The notes beneath the pieces are model-generated. The model did no database searches, was not told the DNA's origin, and saw nothing but the letters and a program-made list of their open reading frames with translations. The position numbers and the translations under genes were made by a program. A stretch of DNA of 64,000 nucleotides from Burkholderia sp. Bp8963. GTDB lineage: Bacteria; Pseudomonadota; Gammaproteobacteria; Burkholderiales; Burkholderiaceae. The stretch spans positions 1 through 64,000 of the forward strand of contig NZ_QTQP01000033.1 in assembly GCF_003854275.1 (NCBI RefSeq), given 5' to 3'. Shown here piece by piece: positions 45,998 through 55,722 of this stretch (the first letter of the stretch is position 1; every line of letters begins with the position of its first letter).

Positions 45998-47203
45998 ATG
46001 AGCACCAGCCAGGGCCCGCTCGCGGGCGTCAAAGTGCTCGAATTCGGTACGCTGATCGCGGGGCCCTTCGCGTCGCGTCTGTTTGCCGAATTCGGCGCGG
46101 AAGTCATCAAGATCGAGGATCCGAAAGGTGGCGACCCGCTGCGCAAGTGGCGCAAACTGCACCCGGAGGCGGGCGGCACGTCGCTGTGGTGGTCGGTCCA
46201 GGCGCGCAACAAGAAATCCGTCACGCTGAACCTCAAGTCGGACGCCGGCAAGACGATCGCGCGCCAGCTCGCGCGCGAAGCCGACATCGTGATCGAGAAT
46301 TTCCGCCCCGGCCTGCTCGAGAAGCTCGGGCTCGGCTACGACGTGCTGTCGGCCGACAATCCCGGCCTCGTCATGGTGCGCCTGTCCGGCTACGGGCAGA
46401 CGGGCCCGTATCGCGACCGGCCGGGCTTCGGCGCGATCGCCGAGTCGATGGGCGGGCTGCGCCACATCACCGGCTATCCGGAGCTGCCGCCGCCGCGCAT
46501 CGGCATCTCGATCGGCGATTCGATCGCCGCGCTGCACGGCGTGATCGGCGCGATGATGGCGCTGCATCACCGTAACGTGAACGGCGGCGCGGGGCAGGTG
46601 GTCGACGTCGCGCTGTACGAGGCCGTGTTCAACATGATGGAAAGCGTCGTGCCGGAGTACGGCGTGTACGGCATGGTGCGCGAGCGCACTGGCGCGTCGC
46701 TGCCCGGCATCGTGCCGTCGAACACCTATGCGTGCCGCGACGGCAGCATCGTGATCGGCGGCAACAGCGATCCGATCTTCAAGCGGCTGATGAAAGCAAT
46801 CGAGCGCGAGGATCTCGCCGACGATCCTGCGCTCGCGCACAACGACGGACGCGTGCCGCGCACGCAGGAAATCGACGCCGCGATCGCCGCATGGCTCGCG
46901 CCGCGTACGATCGACGCCGCGCTCGAGGTGCTCAATGCGGCGGACGTGCCGGCCGGGCGCATCTATAGCGTGGCCGACATGTTCAGCGATCCGCAGTTCG
47001 TCGCGCGGCAGATGATCCAGCGCTTCAGGCTCGCCGACGGCACCGAGATTCCGCTGCCGAACATCACGCCGAAGCTGTCCGGCACGCCGGGCGATACGCG
47101 CTGGCTCGGTCCGGCGCTCGGCGAGCACACCGACGAGGTGCTGGACGGCCTCGGCTACGACGCGCAGGCGATCGCCGCACTGCGCGACGCGGGCGCGATC
47201 TGA
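45998..47203 (+). CDS. Class III CoA-transferase (CaiB/BaiF family)
   Basis: This is a class III acyl-CoA:carboxylate CoA-transferase. Diagnostic segments are [28 protein letters not shown]-like N-terminus (seen as [15 protein letters not shown]), [15 protein letters not shown], and the region with the catalytic Asp in [12 protein letters not shown]. Length from the ATG at 45998 is 401 residues; AGGGAGA precedes it. It stands alone between recR and surE. The substrate (formyl-, succinyl- or aromatic acyl-CoA) cannot be determined from sequence. Confidence 0.92.
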   Translation: MSTSQGPLAGVKVLEFGTLIAGPFASRLFAEFGAEVIKIEDPKGGDPLRKWRKLHPEAGGTSLWWSVQARNKKSVTLNLKSDAGKTIARQLAREADIVIENFRPGLLEKLGLGYDVLSADNPGLVMVRLSGYGQTGPYRDRPGFGAIAESMGGLRHITGYPELPPPRIGISIGDSIAALHGVIGAMMALHHRNVNGGAGQVVDVALYEAVFNMMESVVPEYGVYGMVRERTGASLPGIVPSNTYACRDGSIVIGGNSDPIFKRLMKAIEREDLADDPALAHNDGRVPRTQEIDAAIAAWLAPRTIDAALEVLNAADVPAGRIYSVADMFSDPQFVARQMIQRFRLADGTEIPLPNITPKLSGTPGDTRWLGPALGEHTDEVLDGLGYDAQAIAALRDAGAI

Positions 47204-47307
47204 CCGGAAAAGGCCGCCGCTCAACGTGGCGGTGCGCGGCGGAGCACGGCGCGCGAGCGCAGGTCGAGGGTGGCCGGACTGTCGCTCTCGCGCCATCTTT
47301 CCTCGGT

Positions 47308-47313
47308 TACAAT
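47308..47313 (+). promoter_or_regulatory. surE -10 element
   Basis: TACAAT at 47308-47313 lies exactly seven bases before the surE ATG. There is no Shine-Dalgarno between them. Confidence 0.5.
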
Positions 47314-47319
47314 CGCCGG

Positions 47320-48081
47320 ATGCGAATCCTACTCAGCAACGACGACGGCTATCTCGCCCCCGGTCTCGCGGCGCTTCACGACGCGCTGCAGCCGCTGGCC
47401 GAGCTCACGGTGACGGCGCCCGAGCAGAACTGCAGCGGCGCGTCGAATTCACTGACCTTGTCGCGGCCGCTGTCGATCCAGCGCTCCGCGAGTACGGGTT
47501 TCTTCTATGTGAACGGCACGCCGACCGATTCCGTGCACATCGCGCTGACCGGCTTGCTCGACGCGAAGCCGGATCTCGTCGTGTCGGGGATCAACAACGG
47601 CCAGAACATGGGCGAAGACACGCTCTATTCGGGGACAGTTGCGGCGGCGACCGAAGGCATCATGTTCGGCGTGCCCGCGATCGCGTTTTCGCTGGTCGAC
47701 AAGGACTGGGCGCATCTCGCCGATGCGGCGCGCGTCGCCGCCGAGATCGTGCAGCACTATCTCGCACATCCGTTGCCCGGCCATCCGTTGCTGAACGTCA
47801 ATATTCCGAACTTGCCGTACGACGAGCTGAAAGGCTGGAAGGTCACGCGCCTCGGCAAGCGTCATCCGTCGCAGCCGGTGATCCGCGAGACCAATCCGCG
47901 CGGCGAGCCGATCTACTGGATCGGGCCGCCGGGCGCGGCGCTCGATGCGAGCGAAGGCACCGATTTCCATGCGGTCGCAAACGGTTTCGTGTCGATCACG
48001 CCGCTGCAACTCGATCTGACGCACACGCAAATGCTGTCCGCGACGCACGACTGGGCGCGCGCCGGAGGGCGCGCTTCATGA
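47320..48081 (+). CDS. surE: 5'/3'-nucleotidase SurE
   Basis: SurE dephosphorylates nucleoside monophosphates and short polyphosphate and is linked to stationary-phase survival. It opens with the metal-binding [12 protein letters not shown] and has [22 protein letters not shown], the substrate loop. Length is 253 residues. Its stop overlaps the pcm start by ATGA. It heads the conserved surE-pcm-nlpD-rpoS group. Confidence 0.97.
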   Translation: MRILLSNDDGYLAPGLAALHDALQPLAELTVTAPEQNCSGASNSLTLSRPLSIQRSASTGFFYVNGTPTDSVHIALTGLLDAKPDLVVSGINNGQNMGEDTLYSGTVAAATEGIMFGVPAIAFSLVDKDWAHLADAARVAAEIVQHYLAHPLPGHPLLNVNIPNLPYDELKGWKVTRLGKRHPSQPVIRETNPRGEPIYWIGPPGAALDASEGTDFHAVANGFVSITPLQLDLTHTQMLSATHDWARAGGRAS

Positions 48082-49091
48082 GCGGCGAGCGCGCGAAGCG
48101 GTTCCCGCTCGCGCTCGAGGATCTCAAGCGAGCGCCGCGCAAGGCCGAAGGGCGGACCGGCGAGCGCCACGCGGCGGGCGAGAGTGCGCGCCAGCGGGTG
48201 TCCGCCGGCGCGGCCGCGGGTGCGAACGACAATCGGCAGCCGCGCGGCGGCGCGAAGGCGCTCGCCGCGGCACCGGACAAGCCCGGCGCGTCCAGATCGG
48301 CCGGACCGACGCCGGTCGTACCGAAGCCGGCCGCGGCTGCGGCCGCGCCGAGCGCGCCGAAGCACGGCACGTCCAAGGCCGCTGTGCACAAGCCAGCGGT
48401 GCCCAAGCCGGCCGCCGCACCGAACGTCGCGCTCGCGGGCACCTTCGCGCTGACGTCGGAACGCGTACGCGAGCGGATGGTCGAACGACTGCGCGCGAAC
48501 GGCGTGACCGACGCGCGTGTGCTGGAGGCGATGGCCGCGGTGCCGCGCCACATGTTCGTGGACCCGGGGCTCGCGACGCAGGCCTACGAGGATTCCGCGC
48601 TGCCGATCGGCCACCAGCAGACGATTTCGAAGCCGTCGGTCGTCGCGCGGATGATCGAGCTCGCGATGGCCGGCCGCACCCTCGAGCGCGTGCTGGAAAT
48701 CGGCACCGGCTGCGGCTACCAGGCCGCCGTGCTGAGCCATGTGGCGCGCGACGTGTATTCGATTGAACGCATCAAGCCGCTCTACGAGCGCGCAAAGCTG
48801 AACCTGCGGCCGCTGCGCGTGCCGAACATCCGTCTGCATTACGGCGACGGGCGCGTGGGCCTGCCGTCCGCGGCGCCGTTCGACGCAATCGTGATTGCCG
48901 CGGCGGGGCTCGACGTGCCACAGGCGCTGCTCGAGCAGTTGACGATCGGCGGGCGCCTCGTCGCGCCGGTCGGCGCGCAGAGCGGGCAGCATCAGGTGCT
49001 CACGCTCGTCGAGCGCGTCGCGCACGCGCAGTGGCGGGAGTCGCGGCTTGATCGCGTTTTCTTTGTCCCTTTAAAATCCGGAGTAATTTGA
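48078..49091 (+). CDS. pcm: Protein-L-isoaspartate O-methyltransferase with N-terminal extension
   Basis: Pcm repairs isoaspartyl residues by SAM-dependent methylation. The catalytic domain occupies about residues 125-337: [22 protein letters not shown], the SAM loop [15 protein letters not shown] and [15 protein letters not shown]. Residues 1-115 are an Ala/Pro/Lys-rich extension absent from the 208-residue E. coli enzyme. The start at 48078 overlaps the surE stop, so the extension is probably translated, although an internal start near residue 120 cannot be excluded. nlpD follows with a four-base overlap. Confidence 0.93.
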   Translation: MSGERAKRFPLALEDLKRAPRKAEGRTGERHAAGESARQRVSAGAAAGANDNRQPRGGAKALAAAPDKPGASRSAGPTPVVPKPAAAAAAPSAPKHGTSKAAVHKPAVPKPAAAPNVALAGTFALTSERVRERMVERLRANGVTDARVLEAMAAVPRHMFVDPGLATQAYEDSALPIGHQQTISKPSVVARMIELAMAGRTLERVLEIGTGCGYQAAVLSHVARDVYSIERIKPLYERAKLNLRPLRVPNIRLHYGDGRVGLPSAAPFDAIVIAAAGLDVPQALLEQLTIGGRLVAPVGAQSGQHQVLTLVERVAHAQWRESRLDRVFFVPLKSGVI

Positions 49092-49963
49092 AACCGATGA
49101 GTATGTTGCGCGCGATGCAAAACAACCGTTCCAAGGAACCGCTCACGCTCGCCCAGCGCGCGATCTGTGTGGCTGCGTTCACCACGCTACTGGCCGCCTG
49201 TGCAACGCGGCTCGACAACGCGCCCGTCGTCGACCGATCCGGTTCGCTCGGCACGACGCCCGCCGCACAGCCGGCGGTGCCGCTCGGCCCGCCGCCTCCG
49301 GGTTATTACCGCGTGAAGCCGGGCGACACGCTGTACCGGATCGCGCTCGAGAACGGGCAGAACTATCGCGACATCGCCGCGTGGAACAACCTGGCGAATC
49401 CGAATCAGATCGAGGTCGACCAGCTGCTGCGCGTTGCGCCGCCGAATGGCGCGGCAGTCGCGGGCGCGCCGGTGATGGGCGGTGCCGTCGCGACCGCGCC
49501 GCTCAGCAGCGGCCCGGCGACGCCGGGCGGCGCGTCGGCTGCGACCAACCCGTCGCCGGCCGCCGCATCGAGCGACACGCCGGCGGCGTCGAGCGGCCCC
49601 GTCACGTTCGCGTGGCCGGCGCGCGGCCCCGTGTTGAACAATTTCGACGACGCGAAGAACAAGGGTGTCAACATCGGCGGCAACGTCGGCGAGACCGTGA
49701 AGGCGGCCGCTGATGGTCGCGTCGTCTATGCGGGCAATAGCCTGCGCGGCTACGGCAACCTCATTATCATCAAACACGATGCAACTTACCTCACGGCATA
49801 TGCACACAATCGCGCTTTGATGGTAAAAGAGGGGGACGCGGTGACGAAGGGGCAGAAGATCGCCGAGATGGGTAACAGCGATGCCGACCGCGTGATGCTG
49901 CATTTCGAGGTTCGCCGTCAGGGTAAACCTGTCGATCCGCTGAAGTATTTGCCGGCTCAATAA
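49088..49963 (+). CDS. nlpD: NlpD-type lipoprotein with LysM and degenerate LytM domain
   Basis: NlpD activates the amidase AmiC during cell separation. After a signal peptide with lipobox LLAAC come a LysM domain ([15 protein letters not shown]) and an Ala/Ser/Pro linker, then an M23/LytM domain. The metal-binding HxxxD is replaced by KGVNIGG, so the domain should be non-enzymatic. The start is uncertain: a TTG at 49088 has GGAG four bases upstream and overlaps the pcm stop, while ATG codons at 49097 and 49103 have poor spacing. rpoS follows 11 bases after. Confidence 0.92.
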   Translation: MKPMSMLRAMQNNRSKEPLTLAQRAICVAAFTTLLAACATRLDNAPVVDRSGSLGTTPAAQPAVPLGPPPPGYYRVKPGDTLYRIALENGQNYRDIAAWNNLANPNQIEVDQLLRVAPPNGAAVAGAPVMGGAVATAPLSSGPATPGGASAATNPSPAAASSDTPAASSGPVTFAWPARGPVLNNFDDAKNKGVNIGGNVGETVKAAADGRVVYAGNSLRGYGNLIIIKHDATYLTAYAHNRALMVKEGDAVTKGQKIAEMGNSDADRVMLHFEVRRQGKPVDPLKYLPAQ

Positions 49964-49974
49964 CCGAGACGACC

Positions 49975-51063
49975 ATGCCGAAATCGAAGCGCCACGATCC
50001 GCAAGCCGAGTCTGAGAAAGTCAGTCGCGCCACGCAAGCATCGGTGGAGCGTGCTGGCGCTTCGAAGGACGACGAAGAAGACGCCGCGGACAACGAACGC
50101 GAGTTCGAGACGCGCGACGCCGACTCGGATTCCGGCGAGGAAGAGCGCGACGGCAACGCGGAGGCGGCGCCCGATCTCGACGATTTCCGCGCGCTGCTGC
50201 AGGCGGAACTGACCGCCGACACGATCCAGCACTACCTGAACCGCATCAGCGTCAAGCCGCTGCTGACCGTCGAGGAAGAGCAGCGCTATTCCCGCCTCGC
50301 GAAGGCCGGCGAATTCGAGGCGCGGCAGGTGATGATCGAGCGCAACCTGCGGCTTGTCGTCAGCATTGCGAAGGGCTACCTGAATCGCGGCGTGCCGCTG
50401 CTCGACCTGATCGAGGAAGGCAATCTCGGCCTGATGCACGCGATCGAGAAGTTCGACCCGACGCGCGGTTTCCGCTTCTCGACCTACGCGACCTGGTGGA
50501 TCCGGCAGAGCATCGAGCGGGCGATCATGAACCAGGCCCGCACCGTGCGCCTGCCGGTGCACGTGATCCGCGAACTCAACCAGGTGCTGCGCGCGAAGCG
50601 CCACCTCGAAAAGAACTCGATGTCGACGGGCGAGGCGGCCGAGCGCCGCGAAGCCAGCATCGACGACATCGCCTACCTCACCGGCAAGACCGCCGAGGAA
50701 GTGACCGACATCCTCGCGCTCAACGAACACACCGCGTCGCTCGACGCGCCGCTCGATCTCGATCCGGCGAGCAGCCTGCTCGATCTGCTGCCGGACGACC
50801 AGAGCCAGTCGCCGGACGCCGAAGTGCAGCACCGCGAGCTCGAGACGCTCACGCGCGCGTGGCTGTCGCGCCTGTCCGACAAGCACCGTCACGTGATCGA
50901 GCGCCGCTTCGGGCTGAACCATATCGAGCCCGCGACGCTCGAAGAGCTCGCCGACGAGATGGGATTGACGCGTGAGCGCGTGCGGCAGATCCAGCAGGAA
51001 GCGCTGGTGCGCCTCAAGCGGTTCTTCGCCTCCAATGGCGTTCGCAAGGACGCCGTTCTGTAA
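49975..51063 (+). CDS. rpoS: RNA polymerase sigma factor RpoS
   Basis: RpoS is the general stress and stationary-phase sigma factor. The N-terminal 65 residues are acidic and variable. Region 1.2 has DTIQHYLNRISVKPLLT, region 2 has FRFSTYATWWIRQSIERAI, region 3 follows, and region 4 has the DNA-binding ERVRQIQQEALVRLKRFF. Length is 362 residues. Gene order surE-pcm-nlpD-rpoS matches many proteobacteria, where a main rpoS promoter lies inside nlpD; I did not locate it here. Confidence 0.97.
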   Translation: MPKSKRHDPQAESEKVSRATQASVERAGASKDDEEDAADNEREFETRDADSDSGEEERDGNAEAAPDLDDFRALLQAELTADTIQHYLNRISVKPLLTVEEEQRYSRLAKAGEFEARQVMIERNLRLVVSIAKGYLNRGVPLLDLIEEGNLGLMHAIEKFDPTRGFRFSTYATWWIRQSIERAIMNQARTVRLPVHVIRELNQVLRAKRHLEKNSMSTGEAAERREASIDDIAYLTGKTAEEVTDILALNEHTASLDAPLDLDPASSLLDLLPDDQSQSPDAEVQHRELETLTRAWLSRLSDKHRHVIERRFGLNHIEPATLEELADEMGLTRERVRQIQQEALVRLKRFFASNGVRKDAVL

Positions 51064-51066
51064 CTG

Positions 51067-51843
51067 ATGACTCCGATTCTGGTTTTTGACATCGAGACGA
51101 TTCCCGATGTCGACGGCATTCGCCGTCTCGAAGATCTGCCTGCGACGCTCGACGATGCGGCGGTGGCCGAGCATGCGTTCGCCGCGCGCCGCGAGAAGAC
51201 GGGCAGCGATTTCCTGCCGCACCATCTGCAGCGCGTCGCGGCGATTTCGTGCGTGTTCCGCGACAACAACGGTTTTCGCGTGCGCTCGCTCGGCACGCCG
51301 CAGGACAACGAGGCGACGCTGATCCAGTCGTTCTACCGCGTGATCGAGAAATACACGCCGCAGCTCGTTTCGTGGAACGGCGGCGGCTTCGACCTGCCGG
51401 TGCTTCATTACCGCGCGCTCGTGCACGGAATCCCTGCGATCCGCTACTGGGATCTCGGTGAGGACGATCGCGACTTCAAGTGGAACAACTACATCTCGCG
51501 CTATCACTCGCGGCACACCGACCTGATGGACGTGCTCGCGATGTACCAGGCGCGCGCGAACGCGCCGCTCGACGCGCTCGCGAAGCTGTGCGGGTTTCCC
51601 GGCAAGCTCGGAATGGACGGCGGCCAGGTCTGGACGGCGTTCCGGGACGGGCGTATCGACGAGATCCGCAACTACTGCGAAACCGATGTCGTCAACACCT
51701 ATCTGCTCTATTGCCGGTTCCTGCTGATGCGCGGCGGCCTGACGCCGAGCGAGTACGCGGACGAAATCCTGCTCGTCAAGAACGCGCTTGCGCAGGAGCC
51801 CGCGCCGCACTGGGCCGAGTATCTGGCCGCATTCGCCGCTTAG
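51067..51843 (+). CDS. Predicted 3'-5' exonuclease, PolB-like (RNase H fold)
   Basis: This 258-residue protein has the DEDD exonuclease fold of the PolB-like 3'-5' exonuclease family. Exo I is VFDIETIPD, Exo II lies near SWNGGGFDLPVL, and Exo III is YCETDVVNTYLL. No polymerase domain is present. It starts three bases past the rpoS stop and may be co-transcribed with it. In vivo role is not known. Confidence 0.88.
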   Translation: MTPILVFDIETIPDVDGIRRLEDLPATLDDAAVAEHAFAARREKTGSDFLPHHLQRVAAISCVFRDNNGFRVRSLGTPQDNEATLIQSFYRVIEKYTPQLVSWNGGGFDLPVLHYRALVHGIPAIRYWDLGEDDRDFKWNNYISRYHSRHTDLMDVLAMYQARANAPLDALAKLCGFPGKLGMDGGQVWTAFRDGRIDEIRNYCETDVVNTYLLYCRFLLMRGGLTPSEYADEILLVKNALAQEPAPHWAEYLAAFAA

Positions 51844-51844
51844 T

Positions 51845-51886
51845 GCCAGTCAATTAATGCCCGTCAATTGAAGCCCGTCAATCCAG
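51845..51886. repeat. 14-bp tandem repeat, three units, at a convergent junction
   Basis: Three head-to-tail 14-bp units (51845-51858, 51859-51872, 51873-51886) share GCC[AC]GTCAAT. The last unit includes the stop codon of the minus-strand nuclease gene. Confidence 0.8.
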
Positions 51887-52732
51887 CTCGAGCACGATCG
51901 GCTGGTGATCGGACGCGCGCGTGTCGCCGTCGATCTCGCATCGGGTGACGCGCGGCAGCAGCGTGTCGGTGACGAACACGAAATCGCATGCGAGCGGCCC
52001 TTCGGACCACTGCACGGTGTCGTACACGCCGGCCGTCGGCGGCGGCGCGAGCCCCGGATGGCGCGCGATCCACGCATCGACGAAGCGCGGTGCGTCGTCG
52101 AGCGGTGCGATGAAGCGGCGATACGCGTCGCTGTCGTATGCGCTGTTGAAGTCGCCGCAGACGATCGCATCGCGCGGCTGCGCGGTCGTGCTGAACGGGC
52201 CATTCTCGTTCTCGGCCCGCGCGGGGCGATCGGCGTGCGCGCAGGCTTCGCGATGCCGGTCGCGCAGCGCATCGACCTGTGCGCGCCGCTGTCGCGCGGA
52301 ATAATATTCGAGGTGCGTGGTCGTCACGCGCAGCGGGCCTGACGCAGTCGTCACCTCGACTTCGAGCGCGACGCGCGGCATCGATGGGGCGGCGTCGTCG
52401 GCCGGCCACGGCAGCAGGCGGCGCATCACGCGTCCGGCCGGCAGGCGCGTGGCGATCGCATTGCCGAACTGACGGCGCGGTGCGCCGGGCGTGGCGGGCG
52501 GCAGGTCGGCGCCAATCGCGTCGATGATCGTATAGTCGGGCAGCAGCGCGGCGAGCTCCGCGAACTGGTCGAGGCCAGGGTGGCCGGCCAGCGCGCCGAA
52601 CCCGCGCGTGACTTCCTGCAGGCACAGCACGTCGAAGTCGCCGAGCTGGCGTGCGGTGGCAATCGTACGGGGGAGATCGACGACGCCGTCCGCGTCCCGA
52701 CCCCATTGGATGTTCCAGTCGATCAGTCGCAT
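51878..52732 (-). CDS. Endonuclease/exonuclease/phosphatase family protein
   Basis: This is a metal-dependent phosphodiesterase or nuclease of the EEP (DNase I-like) superfamily. The sequence shows [16 protein letters not shown] (metal-binding Glu), GDFNSAYD and C-terminal [11 protein letters not shown] (catalytic Asp-His). It has 284 residues, no signal peptide and no extra domain. It is convergent with the PolB-like exonuclease and divergent from rlmD. Substrate is not known. Confidence 0.9.
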   Translation of the reverse strand: MRLIDWNIQWGRDADGVVDLPRTIATARQLGDFDVLCLQEVTRGFGALAGHPGLDQFAELAALLPDYTIIDAIGADLPPATPGAPRRQFGNAIATRLPAGRVMRRLLPWPADDAAPSMPRVALEVEVTTASGPLRVTTTHLEYYSARQRRAQVDALRDRHREACAHADRPARAENENGPFSTTAQPRDAIVCGDFNSAYDSDAYRRFIAPLDDAPRFVDAWIARHPGLAPPPTAGVYDTVQWSEGPLACDFVFVTDTLLPRVTRCEIDGDTRASDHQPIVLELD

Positions 52733-52791
52733 GGCCGAATCTCCGGGGATATTTGGTCCGATGCAAAGCAGGCGAGACGCGATCCTTCGTC

Positions 52792-52797
52792 TACAAT
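52792..52797 (+). promoter_or_regulatory. Candidate -10 element for rlmD
   Basis: TACAAT at 52792-52797 lies 33 bases before the rlmD start. No clear -35 is seen. Confidence 0.4.
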
Positions 52798-52830
52798 CTC
52801 GCCTTCTTCAACGTTTGTCAGGAAAAGCTG

Positions 52831-54228
52831 GTGTCTGAAGCTGCCCCCACTTCTGCGCGCAAGTTGAAAAGCGTGCCCGCCGCGCCCGATAGCGCCCCGG
52901 TTCTCGAGATCGAATCGCTCGACATGGAAGCGCGCGGTGTCGGCCGCGTGACGACCGAGGACGGCGAGCCGGGCAAGGTCATCTTCGTCGAGGGCGCGCT
53001 GCCCGGCGAGCGCGTGACCTATTCGAGCTACCGTCGCAAGCCGAGCTACGAGCAGGCGACGGTTGTCGATATTCTGCGCCCGAGCGTGATGCGCACGCAG
53101 CCGAAATGCAAGTTCTTCGGCACTTGCGGCGGTTGCTCGATGCAGCATCTCGACATGCGCGCGCAGGTGGCGATCAAGCAGCGCGTGCTCGAGGACAACC
53201 TGTGGCATCTCGCGAAGCTGCGCGCGGAGACGATGTTCTCGCCGATCCACGGCCCGTCGTGGGGCTATCGCTACCGCGCGCGCCTCACCGTGCGCAACGT
53301 CGTGAAGAAGGGCGGCGTGCTGGTCGGCTTCCACGAGAAGAAAAGCAGCTACGTCGCCGACATGACGAGCTGCGAGGTGCTGCCGCCGCACGTGTCGGCG
53401 ATGCTCGTGCCGCTGCGCCGGATGGTCGAGGGCCTGTCGATCCGCGACCGCATGCCGCAGATCGAGCTCGCGGTCGGTTCGCAGGTCACGGCGCTCGTGC
53501 TGCGCGTGCTGGAGCCGATCAACGCGGCCGACGAAGCGCTGCTGCGCGCGTTCGCGGACGAGCACAACGTGCAGTTCTGGCTGCAGCCGAAGGGTCCGGA
53601 CACGGTGACGCCGTTCTATCCGCTCGACGTGCCGCTCGACTATACGCTGCCCGAGTTCGGCATTCGCATGCCGTTCAAGCCGACCGACTTCACGCAGGTG
53701 AACCACCAGATCAACCGCGTGCTGGTGGGCCGTGCGCTGCGCCTGCTCGCGCCGTCGCGCGACGACCGCGTGCTCGACCTGTTCTGCGGGATCGGCAACT
53801 TCACGCTGCCGCTCGCGCGTCTCGCGCGCGAGGTGATGGGCATCGAGGGCAGCGACACGCTGACGACGCGCGCGCTCGCAAATGCGCGCGAGAACGGCGT
53901 CGACGGCCACACGACGTTCGCGTGCCGGAACCTGTTCGAGGTCACGGCCGACGACCTCCGCGCACTCGGCGCGTTCGACAAGTTCCTGATCGATCCGCCG
54001 CGCGAAGGCGCGCTCGCGGTGTCGAAGGCGCTCGCGGACATCGCGCAGAGCGGCGAAGGTCCGCTGCCGCGCCGGATCGTCTATGTGTCGTGCAACCCGT
54101 CGACGCTCGCACGCGACGCGGGCCTGCTCGTGCACGAGGCCGGCTACCGGCTGAAGGGCGCGGGCGTCGTCAACATGTTCCCGCACACGTCGCACGTCGA
54201 ATCGATCGCGCTGTTCGAGCGCGACTGA
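52831..54228 (+). CDS. rlmD: 23S rRNA (uracil-C5)-methyltransferase RlmD
   Basis: RlmD (RumA) methylates U1939 of 23S rRNA using SAM and a [4Fe-4S] cluster. An N-terminal TRAM domain is followed by the cluster cysteines in [10 protein letters not shown] plus the later MTSCEVL. The SAM fold has [10 protein letters not shown], and the catalytic cysteine is in [12 protein letters not shown]. The start is a GTG at 52831, seven bases after AGGA; the frame upstream is not credible. Length is 465 residues. A bidirectional terminator follows. Confidence 0.93.
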   Translation: MSEAAPTSARKLKSVPAAPDSAPVLEIESLDMEARGVGRVTTEDGEPGKVIFVEGALPGERVTYSSYRRKPSYEQATVVDILRPSVMRTQPKCKFFGTCGGCSMQHLDMRAQVAIKQRVLEDNLWHLAKLRAETMFSPIHGPSWGYRYRARLTVRNVVKKGGVLVGFHEKKSSYVADMTSCEVLPPHVSAMLVPLRRMVEGLSIRDRMPQIELAVGSQVTALVLRVLEPINAADEALLRAFADEHNVQFWLQPKGPDTVTPFYPLDVPLDYTLPEFGIRMPFKPTDFTQVNHQINRVLVGRALRLLAPSRDDRVLDLFCGIGNFTLPLARLAREVMGIEGSDTLTTRALANARENGVDGHTTFACRNLFEVTADDLRALGAFDKFLIDPPREGALAVSKALADIAQSGEGPLPRRIVYVSCNPSTLARDAGLLVHEAGYRLKGAGVVNMFPHTSHVESIALFERD

Positions 54229-54247
54229 GCGCGCCGGCGGCAGGCGT

Positions 54248-54276
54248 AAAAAAACCGGCCCGCGGGCCGGTTTTTT
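54248..54276. terminator. Bidirectional terminator between rlmD and the Bax-inhibitor gene
   Basis: A stem ACCGGCCC/GGGCCGGT is flanked by seven A residues on the left and six T residues on the right, so it serves both convergent genes. Confidence 0.92.
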
Positions 54277-54294
54277 GCTGGTGTGCAGCGAACG

Positions 54295-54990
54295 TCAGTT
54301 GCGGTTGCCGCCGAAGATGCCGAGCAGCGCGAGCAGGTTCGTGAACACGTTGTACAGGTCGAGGTAAATCGCGAGCGTCGCGGTGATGTAGTTCGTCTCG
54401 CCGCCGTTCACGACGCGCTGGACGTCGAACAGCATGTATGCCGAGAAGATTGCGATCGCGAGCACCGACACGGTCAGCATCAGCGCGGGCAGCTGCAGGA
54501 AGATGTTCGCGACCGATGCCAGCAGGATCACGATCACGCCCATGAACAGCCACTTGCCGAGCCCGGAGAAGTCGCGCTTGCTGACGGTGGCGATCGTCGC
54601 CATCGCGGCGAAGATGACGCCGGTGCCGCCGAACGCGAGCATGATCAGCGACGGGCCGTTCGAGAAACCGAGGATGAAGCTGAGCAGGCGCGACAGCATC
54701 AGGCCCATGAAGAACGTGAAGCCGAGCAATACGAACACGCCGGCGGCGCTGTTCTTCGTGCGCTCGATCGCGAACATGAAGCCGAACGCGATCGCGAAGA
54801 ACGCGAGGAGGCTCATCATCGGGCTGGTGGCGGCGAACAGCGAGAAGCCGGTCGCGACGCCGACCCACGCGCCCAGCACCGTCGGAACCATCGATAGCGC
54901 GAGCAGCCAGTAGGTATTGCGCAGCACGCGATTGCGAACCTCGACGGTGCTGACGGTGCCGCCGCGGCCGAAATTGTACGAGTCGTTCAT
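54295..54990 (-). CDS. Bax inhibitor-1/YccA family membrane protein
   Basis: This 231-residue integral membrane protein has seven hydrophobic segments and the BI-1/YccA family segments RNTYWLLALSMVPTVLGAW and VFTNLLALLGIFGG at its end. In E. coli, YccA modulates the FtsH protease and YbhL is its relative; the function here is inferred from family only. The start is the ATG at 54990 (MNDSYNFG); the longer frame upstream is unlikely. It ends at a terminator shared with rlmD. Confidence 0.92.
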   Translation of the reverse strand: MNDSYNFGRGGTVSTVEVRNRVLRNTYWLLALSMVPTVLGAWVGVATGFSLFAATSPMMSLLAFFAIAFGFMFAIERTKNSAAGVFVLLGFTFFMGLMLSRLLSFILGFSNGPSLIMLAFGGTGVIFAAMATIATVSKRDFSGLGKWLFMGVIVILLASVANIFLQLPALMLTVSVLAIAIFSAYMLFDVQRVVNGGETNYITATLAIYLDLYNVFTNLLALLGIFGGNRN

Positions 54991-55139
54991 GGTTTCTCCT
55001 AACATTGGACGCATGGGCGTCCGGGGCCGGTCTGGCGCGCGCGGTGTGCGGCGCAGCAAACCGGTGCAGCTATGGCTAAGATACGTTCCGCGCCGGGAGG
55101 TTTCAATGGCTGCCCGATGCAAAACGCATGCTGTTGGAA

Positions 55140-55193
55140 CCTTACATGCGTGTAAGGGTTCAATCGCAATGATACACGGGATCGTGCTACAAT
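55140..55193 (+). promoter_or_regulatory. ndk promoter with upstream inverted repeat
   Basis: An extended -10, TGCTACAAT, ends at 55193, 46 bases before ndk. A perfect inverted repeat CCTTACA-TGCG-TGTAAGG (55140-55157) lies just upstream of the -35 position and may be an operator. Confidence 0.5.
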
Positions 55194-55239
55194 AGCGGAT
55201 TCATTTGGAAGTGTAACTTCTTAATTTCTTGGAGTTTTT

Positions 55240-55665
55240 ATGGCAATCGAGCGCACCCTGTCGATCATCAAGCCGGATGCGGTGGCAAAGAACGTGATCG
55301 GCCAGATCTACAGCCGTTTCGAAGGCGCCGGCCTGAAGGTGATCGCTGCGCGCATGGCGCACCTGTCGCGTGCCGACGCTGAGAAGTTCTACGCTGTCCA
55401 CGCAGAGCGTCCGTTCTTCAAGGACCTCGTCGAATTCATGATCTCGGGCCCGGTGATGATCCAGGTTCTCGAAGGCGAAGGTGCGATCCTGAAGAACCGC
55501 GACCTGATGGGCGCAACGGATCCGAAGAAGGCCGAAGCGGGCACGATCCGCGCCGACTTCGCGGACAGCATCGACGCGAACGCGGTGCACGGCTCGGACG
55601 CGCCGGAAACGGCAGCCGTCGAAGTCGCGTTCTTCTTCCCGGCAATGAACGTCTACTCGCGCTAA
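55240..55665 (+). CDS. ndk: Nucleoside diphosphate kinase
   Basis: Ndk balances nucleoside triphosphates by phosphate transfer through a histidine. The phosphorylated His is in [10 protein letters not shown] (about residue 117), and the N-terminus [18 protein letters not shown] is diagnostic. Length is 141 residues. TTGGAG precedes the ATG. It heads the ndk-rlmN-rodZ-ispG-hisS series. Confidence 0.98.
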   Translation: MAIERTLSIIKPDAVAKNVIGQIYSRFEGAGLKVIAARMAHLSRADAEKFYAVHAERPFFKDLVEFMISGPVMIQVLEGEGAILKNRDLMGATDPKKAEAGTIRADFADSIDANAVHGSDAPETAAVEVAFFFPAMNVYSR

Positions 55666-55722
55666 GCACTGACTGACATTCAGGGCAGGCAGGATTCAGC
55701 GCACGCGGCAAGGCAGGGCACC

